The notes under the pieces: generated by a model
Seen by the model: only the letters and a program-made list of their open reading frames with translations
What the model was told of the DNA's origin: nothing
Databases searched by the model: none
In this document: piece after piece, positions 1 through 6,743 of the stretch
Position numbering within the stretch: the first letter of the stretch is position 1
How the letters are laid out: each line of letters opens with the position of its first letter
Position numbers and translations under genes: made by a program
DNA from: Bacilli bacterium
Lineage (GTDB): Bacteria; Bacillota_I; Bacilli_A; ML615J-28; CAG-698
Assembly: GCA_016282055.1 (NCBI GenBank)
Contig: JAEEJT010000119.1
Coordinates: 1 to 20,705 of the forward strand
DNA length: 20,705 bases
Direction: 5' to 3'

Positions 1-314
1 AATGCTTTTTATTTTAAGTATTGTATGGTATTAAAGTATAGCTTCATTTTCTATTAATATTATAATCAAGACGGGTAAGTTATTAATATAACATATATAT
101 TGATATATGTATATATGTATAATACTTGTTGATTATCAGAAATTTAAAATTATTTAAATAAATAAATATTTAAATATAGAAATATTTAAAGTTTATTGTC
201 TTTTGTTAGTCAACAATAAGGATCTTGTGCTTTTTAAAAATTATATAAAATACATGATTATGATGATGTATAATACCAATAATTTTCTTATAAACAATCA
301 ATGACCAATCAGTC

Positions 315-338
315 ATAAATATATACATATATATTTAT
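315..338. repeat. 10-bp AT inverted repeat
   Basis: ATAAATATAT at 315-324 and its exact reverse complement ATATATTTAT at 329-338 are separated by 4 bases (ACAT). It overlaps the end of a smaller dyad, ATGAC (301-305) and GTCAT (312-316). There is no T-run after it, so a simple terminator is unlikely. A protein-binding site or an AT-rich cruciform are possible. In DNA this AT-rich, chance is a serious alternative. Confidence 0.4.
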
Positions 339-391
339 AAATTAATGGGTTTTTACAACTATATAATATATAGAAAGAGGAGCTTTTATTT

Positions 392-478
392 ATGCTTGTT
401 TTTTGGATTTCTAATTGTAAAATATTATTTTTTATAACCCCTAAAATTTCCGTTATTTTACAATTTGTTTTGAAGTAA
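392..478 (+). CDS. Possible small hydrophobic protein, 28 residues
   Basis: Unrecognised and uncertain. ATG at 392 is preceded by AAAGAGGAG (374-382) at a 9-base spacing, as good a ribosome binding site as any of the proven genes here have. The frame ends with TAA at 476-478. The peptide is mostly Leu, Ile, Val and Phe, with Lys residues in the middle and at the end, and could form one short membrane-spanning helix. A TATAAT lies at 362-367, but it has no clear -35 and would start transcription almost at the ribosome binding site. It could be a small membrane protein, a leader peptide, a type I toxin-like peptide, or a chance frame. Only the binding site supports it. Confidence 0.3.
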   Translation: MLVFWISNCKILFFITPKISVILQFVLK

Positions 479-544
479 GGAAAATCACATTTTTATATAA
501 ATCGAATATAAATGAAATTTTAAGGCAAATTTTCAAAAAAACAC

Positions 545-573
545 TAGAAATTAATGCCTAAAAGTGGTATAAT
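545..573 (+). promoter_or_regulatory. Promoter of the yaaA-recF-gyrB-gyrA cluster
   Basis: An extended -10 element TGGTATAAT has its hexamer at 568-573. The candidate -35, TAGAAA at 545-550 (17-base spacer), is weak, as is common for extended -10 promoters. Transcription would start near 580, leaving a short leader before yaaA. An imperfect dyad (AGGCA at 523-527, TGCCT at 555-559) flanks the -35 region. No terminator or other good promoter is seen until after gyrA, so this is probably the promoter of the four-gene unit. Confidence 0.65.
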
Positions 574-597
574 ATAAATATATATGGAGATATGTAT

Positions 598-813
598 ATG
601 GAAGTTAATATTACAACTGAATTTATAAAATTAGGGCAATTTTTGAAATTAGCTAATATTATTGTTAATGGAGCAGAAGCTAAACAATTTTTAATGAACA
701 ATAAAGTTACTGTTAATAGTGTAGAAGAAAATAGAAGAGGAAAAAAACTATATAATGGTGATGTCGTTGTTCTTTGTAACAAGACTTTTACTATTATTTC
801 ATCATTTAAATAA
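598..813 (+). CDS. yaaA: S4-domain RNA-binding protein YaaA/RlbA
   Basis: A 71-residue protein that is almost entirely one S4-like RNA-binding domain, the usual size for the YaaA family encoded between dnaN and recF in Firmicutes. Visible S4 hallmarks are LGQFLKLANIIVNGAEAK near residues 12-29, the VTVN turn, and NRRGKKLYNGDVV near the C-terminus. The start is set at ATG 598 because GGAG at 586-589 is 8 bases upstream; the in-frame ATG at 592 would leave only 2 bases. recF follows 2 bases after the stop, suggesting coupled translation. The exact role of this family is poorly defined; ribosome or RNA binding is inferred from the fold. Identification is confident from domain, size and synteny. 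Confidence 0.9.
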   Translation: MEVNITTEFIKLGQFLKLANIIVNGAEAKQFLMNNKVTVNSVEENRRGKKLYNGDVVVLCNKTFTIISSFK

Positions 814-815
814 TT

Positions 816-1874
816 ATGTTAACTTTAAAAAGATTACAAATTAATAAGTTTAGATGTATTAAAAATGGTGATTACTCATTTCAAAATGGCGTTAATATAA
901 TTTTTGGTCCAAATGGGTGTGGGAAAACATCAATTATAGAGTCGATTTATGTCACAATGATGACAAAGTCATTTAGAACTAATAGAGATGTTGAATATAT
1001 ATCTGAAAATGATAATTATACTAATATTAAGGCGTTATTTGAATTGGATGATCAATCTAAAGAAATTAACTATTCTTTTTTTGATAAAAAGAAGATAATA
1101 ATGTTAAATGGTAAAGAATTTAATAGAATTAGAGATTATATTGGGTTGTTTAAACTGGTTTGCTTTGAACCTAATGAAGTTTTTGTTTTGAAAAACGATA
1201 GTTTTTATAGAAGAAAACTATTAGATGTTTATATTTCTCAGATTGATTCGAAATATCTTAATAGTTTAATGAATTATAACAAAGTTATTGAAGAAAAAAA
1301 TGCCCTTTTAAAGGGATTTAAAAAGAATAAAGATTCGTTATTTATATTAAAAGCTTATAATAACTTATTAATAAATGATATATTATATATTCACAATAAA
1401 AGAAAGAAATTCATAAAGGATTTATTTATTTATGTAAATAAATACGCTAAATTATTTAATAATATAAATTACGAATTAAATTTTGAGTATAAGTTCAACT
1501 ATGATGTTGATAACTTGTTGATAACTTTTGATAACTATGTTGATAAAGAAATAGAACATGGAGCATCTATTATAGGTGTTCATAGAGATGATTTGTCTAT
1601 TGAAATGAATTATAAGAATTTTGCTAAGTATTGTTCTATTGGTCAACAAAATACAATTGTTATTTGTTTGAAACTTGGAATTGTTGATTATTTGAAAGAA
1701 AAATTTGAAAATGTAATATTAATTCTTGATGATGTGTTTGCAGAATTAGATTTAGAAAGCCAAAATAAGCTTCTCTCTATTATTCCAAAAGACGTTCAAA
1801 CAATAATTACTACATCTGTTTTAGATGGTATTGATAAAGAATTAATTAAAAAATGTAATATAATAAGAATGTAG
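816..1874 (+). CDS. recF: DNA replication and repair protein RecF
   Basis: SMC-like ATPase that acts with RecO and RecR to load RecA at single-strand gaps. The 352 residues are close to the usual 360-370. The N-terminus has the RecF pattern LKRLQINKFRCIKN, then Walker A GPNGCGKTS at about 32-40. The C-terminal part holds the signature SIGQQNTIVICLKLG and a Walker B/D-loop VILILDDVFAELD near residue 300. It starts 2 bases after the yaaA stop with no clear ribosome binding site, so translation probably depends on yaaA. gyrB follows 10 bases after the stop, and the AGAGG for gyrB overlaps the recF stop region. An array of TGTTGATAA-like words lies inside the gene at 1505-1546 (see findings). Certain. 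Confidence 0.97.
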   Translation: MLTLKRLQINKFRCIKNGDYSFQNGVNIIFGPNGCGKTSIIESIYVTMMTKSFRTNRDVEYISENDNYTNIKALFELDDQSKEINYSFFDKKKIIMLNGKEFNRIRDYIGLFKLVCFEPNEVFVLKNDSFYRRKLLDVYISQIDSKYLNSLMNYNKVIEEKNALLKGFKKNKDSLFILKAYNNLLINDILYIHNKRKKFIKDLFIYVNKYAKLFNNINYELNFEYKFNYDVDNLLITFDNYVDKEIEHGASIIGVHRDDLSIEMNYKNFAKYCSIGQQNTIVICLKLGIVDYLKEKFENVILILDDVFAELDLESQNKLLSIIPKDVQTIITTSVLDGIDKELIKKCNIIRM

Positions 1875-1884
1875 AGGTGTTAAT

Positions 1885-3867
1885 ATGCCAGAAGAAAGTA
1901 ACGTAATAGAAATTGAAAAAGAAAGCGAATCTCAAGCCAAGAAGGTTGAAGAGGCTGAAAAAGAATATGGTGGATCAAGTATCACGATTCTTGAAGGATT
2001 AGAAGCTGTAAGAAAACGTCCTGGTATGTATATCGGTTCTACTGGAGAACGTGGTTTACATCATCTAGTATGGGAAATTGTTGATAACTCTATTGATGAG
2101 GCTTTGGCTGGTTTCTGTGATACTATTGAGATTACTATTGGTAAAGAAAATACTATTACTGTTAAGGATAATGGTCGTGGTATTCCTGTTGATATTCATA
2201 AAAAGACTGGTGCTAGTGCAGCCGAAGCTGTATTTACAATATTACATGCTGGTGGTAAGTTTGATAGTAATACATATAAAGTATCAGGTGGTTTACACGG
2301 TGTTGGTGCCAGTGTAGTTAATGCATTAAGTACTTGGTTACATGTTATTATTAAAAGAGAAGGTAAAACCTATGAACAAGAATACAAATTGGGTAAAAGA
2401 TTATATCCAATTAGAGAAATAGGTACAACAGACGGTCATGGTACTCAAGTAATCTTTAAGCCAGATGGAGATATTTTTAGAGATACTACAGTATTTAGTT
2501 ATGAAACTTTGAGGGTTAGATTACAACAAAGTGCTTTTTTAAATAAAGGTTTAAGAATTTCATTGACAGATAGTAGAAATCCTGAAAAAATTAAGCAGGT
2601 AAGTTATTGTTATGAGGGTGGTATTACAGAATATGTTGCTTATTTGAATAAAAATAAGACAAATACCCCTATACACCCTAATATTTTCTATGTTGAAAAG
2701 ACTGTTGAAAATATTGAAGTTGAGATAGCTTTACAATATACTGATGATTATAATAGTTCAATTTATTCGTTTATTAATAACATTTATACTCCAGAAGGTG
2801 GTACTCATGAAGAAGGTTTTAGAAATGCTTTAACAAGAGTATTAAACAACTATGGAAAAACATCAAATATATTTAGAAAAGACGAAGGATTAACTGGTGA
2901 TGACGTTAGAGAAGGTTTAACTGCCATTATTTCTTGTAGACACCCAGATCCTCAATTTGAAGGACAAACAAAAGCTAAATTAGGTAATACTGAAGTTAGA
3001 AGAATTGTTTCTCAAATATTAACTGATAGTTTAGATGCGTTCTTAAAAGAAAATCCTACTGTTGCTAGAACAATCATTGAAAAAAGTGTTTTAGCTAGTC
3101 GTGCTAGATTAGCCGCTAAGAAAGCAAGAGAGGCAACTAGAAGAAAGAGTCCACTTGAATCATTAGGATTAGCTTCTAAACTAGCTGATTGTAGATCAAA
3201 AGACCCTTCTAAATGTGAAATATATATAGTCGAGGGAGATTCTGCCGGAGGAAGTGCAAAACAAGGCCGTGATAGCGAATTTCAAGCTATTTTACCACTA
3301 AGAGGTAAAGTATTAAATGTTGAAAAAGCTAGAATGGATAGAGCTTTAAGTAATAAAGAAATTATTTCTATGATTCAAGCTTTTGGTACTGGAATTGGAC
3401 AGGAATTTAACATTAATCAAGCTAGATATCATAAAATTGTAATAATGACCGATGCCGATGTCGATGGTGCTCATATTTGCACATTGTTATTAACATTATT
3501 TTATAGATTCATGAGACCTCTTATAGAAAATGGTTATGTATATATTGCACAACCACCTCTTTATAAGGTGTCTCAAAATAAACGTGTTGAATATGCTTAT
3601 AGTGATGAAGAATTACAAAAAATACTTGAAACATTTTCAAAAGCCTCTAAACCAACAATTCAACGTTATAAAGGTTTAGGTGAAATGAATTATGAACAAT
3701 TATGGGAAACTACAATGGATCCTAATAATAGAACTTTATTACAAGTATCTTTAAGTGACGCTATTGAAGCTGATACTGTATTTAGCATGTTAATGGGTGA
3801 TGATGTTGAACCAAGACGTGAATTTATTGAAGAAAATGCTGTATTTGTTGAAAATTTGGATGTATAG
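1885..3867 (+). CDS. gyrB: DNA gyrase subunit B
   Basis: ATPase and TOPRIM subunit of type IIA topoisomerase; with GyrA it introduces negative supercoils using ATP. Seen in the 660 residues: EGLEAVRKRPGMYIGST (37-53), the ATP-binding EIVDNSIDEA with catalytic Glu64, DNGRGIP (95-101), the lid GGLHGVGAS (135-143), the TOPRIM VEGDSAGGSAKQGRD with Glu450, Mg-binding Asp523/525/527 in TDADVDGAH, and QRYKGLGEMN near the C-terminus. The length fits the Gram-positive form without the large enterobacterial insert. A charged Glu/Lys-rich N-terminal extension of about 20 residues precedes the conserved core. AGAGG at 1873-1877 serves as ribosome binding site. gyrA follows 12 bases after the stop. It could in principle be ParE, but its place beside recF and gyrA argues for GyrB. 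Confidence 0.97.
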   Translation: MPEESNVIEIEKESESQAKKVEEAEKEYGGSSITILEGLEAVRKRPGMYIGSTGERGLHHLVWEIVDNSIDEALAGFCDTIEITIGKENTITVKDNGRGIPVDIHKKTGASAAEAVFTILHAGGKFDSNTYKVSGGLHGVGASVVNALSTWLHVIIKREGKTYEQEYKLGKRLYPIREIGTTDGHGTQVIFKPDGDIFRDTTVFSYETLRVRLQQSAFLNKGLRISLTDSRNPEKIKQVSYCYEGGITEYVAYLNKNKTNTPIHPNIFYVEKTVENIEVEIALQYTDDYNSSIYSFINNIYTPEGGTHEEGFRNALTRVLNNYGKTSNIFRKDEGLTGDDVREGLTAIISCRHPDPQFEGQTKAKLGNTEVRRIVSQILTDSLDAFLKENPTVARTIIEKSVLASRARLAAKKAREATRRKSPLESLGLASKLADCRSKDPSKCEIYIVEGDSAGGSAKQGRDSEFQAILPLRGKVLNVEKARMDRALSNKEIISMIQAFGTGIGQEFNINQARYHKIVIMTDADVDGAHICTLLLTLFYRFMRPLIENGYVYIAQPPLYKVSQNKRVEYAYSDEELQKILETFSKASKPTIQRYKGLGEMNYEQLWETTMDPNNRTLLQVSLSDAIEADTVFSMLMGDDVEPRREFIEENAVFVENLDV

Positions 3868-3879
3868 GAAGTTTAAATT

Positions 3880-6477
3880 ATGGATGAAAAAGATAATAAA
3901 GAATTAGAAACAACTCAAGATTCAACTAATACAGAAAATACTGGAGATGTATTAATTGATGGACATCATTTAGGTGGTGTTAAAGAAGTTGATTTATCAC
4001 AAAAGATGAAAACATCTTTTCTAAGTTATGCCATGAGTGTTATTGTATCTCGTGCATTACCTGATGTTAGAGATGGAATGAAGCCAGTTCATAGAAGAAT
4101 TTTGTATGGTTTAAATGAGTTAGGTGTATTTCCTGATAAACCAACAAAAAAATCTGCTCGTATAGTTGGAGATGTAATGGGTAAATATCACCCTCATGGT
4201 GATGCAGCCATCTATGAATCAATGGTTAGAATGGCCCAAAACTTTAGTTATAGATATCCTTTAGTTGATGGACAAGGAAATTTTGGTAGTATTGATGGTG
4301 ATGGTGCAGCCGCATCTCGTTATACTGAAGCTAAAATGAGTAAAATTGCTCTTGAATTATTAAGAGATTTAAATAAAAATACTGTAGATTTTCAAGATAA
4401 CTATGATGGAACTGAAAGAGAACCTGTTGTTTTACCTTGTCGATTTCCTAATATACTAGTTAATGGTGCTACTGGTATTGCTGTTGGTATGGCAACTAAT
4501 ATTCCACCACATAATATGGCTGAAGTAATTGATGGATTGCTAGCTTTAATTAAAAATCCCGATATTTCTATTGAAGGATTAATGAATTATATTAAAGGTC
4601 CAGATTTCCCTACTGGTGGATGTATTATGGGTCTTTCTCAAGTAAGAAAGGCATACATGACAGGTAATGGTACTATAGTTTTAAGAGCAAAAACTGAGGT
4701 TGTAGATCTTGGCAATGGTAAAAATGCTATAATTGTTAAGGAAATTCCTTACCAAGTTAATAAAACTAGACTATTAGAGCGTATTGCGGAGACTGTTAGA
4801 GATAAAATTATTGATGGTATTACTGGATTGCAAGATGAATCAAGCGGTGAAGGCATACGTATTGTAATAGAATTAAGAAGAGATGCAAATGCTAATGTTG
4901 TTTTAAATAATTTATTTAAACATACTCAAATGCAAATTTCTTATGGTATGAATATGTTAGCTCTTGTAAAAGGTCAACCAAAAGTATTGAATATTAAAGA
5001 GGTTTTGGAGAACTATCTAGAACATCAAATTGAAGTTATCACTAGAAGAACTAAATTTGATTTAGAAAAAGCTGAACAAAGAGCTCATATTATTGAAGGT
5101 TTATTAATTGCTTTAGGTAGTATTGATGAAGTTATTCAAATTATTAAGAAGTCTAAGACTAATGAAGAAGCTACTAAGAGTTTAATGAGTGCTTTTAACT
5201 TAACTGAAGTTCAAACTAAAGCTATTTTAGATATGAAATTATCTAGATTAACTGGATTAGAAGTCGATAAGTTAAAAGAAGAAATGGTTTCTTTAAAGAA
5301 ATTAATTATTGAGTTAAGAGAAATCCTTAAAAATAATAATAAAAAACTTGAAATTGTTGTCAAAGAATTACAAGATATTAAGGAAAGATTCGGAGACGAA
5401 AGAAAGAGTGAAATTAGTTTAAGTGACGATTTAGTAATAGAAGATGCTGATTTAATTCCTGTTGAAGATGCTATTATAACTATTACAAATAGAGGTTACG
5501 TAAAACGATTAACTGTTGATACATATCGTGCTCAAAATAGAGGTGGAAAAGGAATTGTTGGTGCAAAACTAACAGATGATGATTATATTGATAGAGTAAT
5601 GTTTACCTCTACTCATGATTCTCTATTATTCTTCTCTACTTTTGGTAAAGTATATAAGATAAAAGCATATCAAATTCCATGTTCTTCAAGAACAGCAAAA
5701 GGTTTACCTATCGTTAACTTATTGAATTTTGAAGAAAATGAAAAGATTGCTACAGTATTAAATATTAATGATGATGTAACTCAAAACGGATACTTTGTAT
5801 TTGCAACACGAAGAGGAATTATCAAGAAGACTGAAATAAGTGAATTCACAAACATTAGAATTAATGGAATTAAAGCTATTATTCTTAACGAAGGTGATGA
5901 ATTATTTAAAGTAGGTATTACTGATGGTGAAAAGGATATTATTCTTGGTGCTAGCAATGGTAAAGGTATTAGATTTAGTGAGAGTGATGTAAGACCTATG
6001 GGTCGTATATCTGCCGGTGTTCGTGGATTATTGATTGATGCAGAAGATCGTATGGTTGGTATGGCGATTGTTAATACTGATGGTGATGAAATCATGATTG
6101 TCACTGAAAAAGGATACGGAAAACGTACAAATGTTGATGCATTTAGAGTTCAAGTTCGTGGTGGTAAAGGTGTTAAATCATTAAATATTACTAAAAAGAA
6201 TGGTAATATGATTGCCTTAACTACTGTTAGAGGCGATGAGGATTTATTAGTTGTTACTGATAAAGGTATGGTTATAAGAACTCATCTAGATCAAATTAAT
6301 ACTGTTGGTAGAGATGCTCAAGGTGTATGTATTATTAAACTTGTAGATGATCAAGTAGCCGTAAGTATTGCTATTGTTCCTAGAACTGAGGAAGAGGAAG
6401 AAGTATTAGAAAAAGATGCTTCAGGATTTGAATTTGATGAAGATTATACATTCAAGGATGAAGATACTGAGGATTAA
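3880..6477 (+). CDS. gyrA: DNA gyrase subunit A
   Basis: DNA cleavage and wrapping subunit of gyrase, 865 residues. The breakage-reunion domain shows SYAMSVIVSRALPDVRDG (49-66), the quinolone-resistance region HPHGDAAIYES (104-114) and the catalytic tyrosine Tyr148 in AAASRYTE. The C-terminal beta-pinwheel has repeated blades; QNRGGKG is the GyrA-box that separates gyrase from topoisomerase IV. Residue 109, equivalent to E. coli Ser83, is Ala; the acidic partner (E. coli Asp87) is Glu113. About 25 extra acidic N-terminal residues and an acidic C-terminal tail are present. GGAAG at 3868-3872 is the ribosome binding site. No terminator follows: a new promoter begins 3 bases after the stop. Confidence 0.97.
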   Translation: MDEKDNKELETTQDSTNTENTGDVLIDGHHLGGVKEVDLSQKMKTSFLSYAMSVIVSRALPDVRDGMKPVHRRILYGLNELGVFPDKPTKKSARIVGDVMGKYHPHGDAAIYESMVRMAQNFSYRYPLVDGQGNFGSIDGDGAAASRYTEAKMSKIALELLRDLNKNTVDFQDNYDGTEREPVVLPCRFPNILVNGATGIAVGMATNIPPHNMAEVIDGLLALIKNPDISIEGLMNYIKGPDFPTGGCIMGLSQVRKAYMTGNGTIVLRAKTEVVDLGNGKNAIIVKEIPYQVNKTRLLERIAETVRDKIIDGITGLQDESSGEGIRIVIELRRDANANVVLNNLFKHTQMQISYGMNMLALVKGQPKVLNIKEVLENYLEHQIEVITRRTKFDLEKAEQRAHIIEGLLIALGSIDEVIQIIKKSKTNEEATKSLMSAFNLTEVQTKAILDMKLSRLTGLEVDKLKEEMVSLKKLIIELREILKNNNKKLEIVVKELQDIKERFGDERKSEISLSDDLVIEDADLIPVEDAIITITNRGYVKRLTVDTYRAQNRGGKGIVGAKLTDDDYIDRVMFTSTHDSLLFFSTFGKVYKIKAYQIPCSSRTAKGLPIVNLLNFEENEKIATVLNINDDVTQNGYFVFATRRGIIKKTEISEFTNIRINGIKAIILNEGDELFKVGITDGEKDIILGASNGKGIRFSESDVRPMGRISAGVRGLLIDAEDRMVGMAIVNTDGDEIMIVTEKGYGKRTNVDAFRVQVRGGKGVKSLNITKKNGNMIALTTVRGDEDLLVVTDKGMVIRTHLDQINTVGRDAQGVCIIKLVDDQVAVSIAIVPRTEEEEEVLEKDASGFEFDEDYTFKDEDTED

Positions 6478-6479
6478 TA

Positions 6480-6508
6480 TTGACAAATTCATTTTAAAAG
6501 AATATAAT
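6480..6508 (+). promoter_or_regulatory. Consensus promoter for the serS T-box leader
   Basis: A perfect -35 TTGACA (6480-6485), 17-base spacer and perfect -10 TATAAT (6503-6508) give the strongest vegetative promoter in the window. It begins 3 bases after the gyrA stop codon. Transcription would start near 6515 and run into the T-box leader. Confidence 0.9.
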
Positions 6509-6514
6509 AATATA

Positions 6515-6724
6515 AACTAATGACAAGACTATTTAGAAAGATTGTATTTTTAGAGACTTAATGTTTGGTGAAAATTAAGATTACGCTTTTTAAAATCTAC
6601 CTTGGAAGGAAGTTAATAGCTTACGTTTGATTCACGTTATAGAATTATAGAGTGAGGTTAGCCTAATTAGGGTGGTACCACGGAAGTAATTTCGTCCCTT
6701 ATACAATATGTATAAGGGCTTTTT
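6515..6724 (+). ncRNA. T-box leader (tRNA-Ser sensing) of serS
   Basis: T-box leaders let uncharged tRNA stabilise an antiterminator so that the synthetase gene is transcribed. Upstream is a Stem I region with pairing CTTAAT (6557-6562) with ATTAAG (6574-6579). TCT at 6596-6598, followed by a purine, is a plausible Ser specifier codon. The antiterminator is complete: AGGG (6669-6672) pairs with CCCT (6696-6699); the 7-base bulge TGGTACC (6673-6679) would bind the tRNA 3' end; ACGGAA (6680-6685) pairs with TTTCGT (6690-6695, one G-T wobble). CCCT is also needed by the terminator hairpin, so the two forms exclude each other. The class is certain; the specifier position is inferred without a full fold. 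Confidence 0.93.
6696..6724 (+). terminator. Regulated terminator of the serS T-box
   Basis: CCCTTATAC (6696-6704) and GTATAAGGG (6710-6718) form a 9-bp hairpin with a 5-base loop, followed by CTTTTTAT. Its left arm overlaps the antiterminator. It is also the first intrinsic terminator met by transcripts coming from gyrA. Confidence 0.92.
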
Positions 6725-6743
6725 ATATTTTTAGGAGGATATT

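Larger units (their letters stand above)
1..590. other. AT-rich intergenic region, possible origin-adjacent DNA
   Basis: About 590 bases without an established gene. Position 3-15 (GCTTTTTATTTT) could be the tail of a terminator for a gene left of the window; this is only a guess. Two direct copies of AAATATTTAAA lie at 164-174 and 180-190 inside an almost pure A/T tract (about 138-191). A dyad ATGAC-N6-GTCAT lies at 301-316, followed by a 10-bp AT palindrome at 315-338. A 28-codon frame with a good ribosome binding site is at 392-478. The yaaA promoter is at the right end. In Bacillus-type chromosomes dnaA and dnaN precede yaaA, so the segment could be origin DNA or a spacer after dnaN. I see no TTATCCACA-type DnaA box with zero or one mismatch here. 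Confidence 0.5.

Noticed and set aside
1..57. C-terminal tail of a gene entering from the left
   Set aside because: The longest frame stops at 57 and does not resemble the DnaN C-terminus expected by synteny.
127..139. DnaA box in the left intergenic region (TGTTGATTA / TTATCAGA)
   Set aside because: Two or more mismatches to TTATCCACA; not separable from chance in this A/T-rich DNA.
558..782. 74-codon minus-strand frame over yaaA
   Set aside because: It is antisense to a recognised S4-domain gene and its promoter, and looks hydrophobic only because of the A/T bias of the other strand.
5781..6104. 107-codon open frame antisense to gyrA
   Set aside because: It lies wholly within the conserved GyrA C-terminal domain, shows no ribosome binding site or recognisable protein features, and is a shadow of gyrA codon bias.
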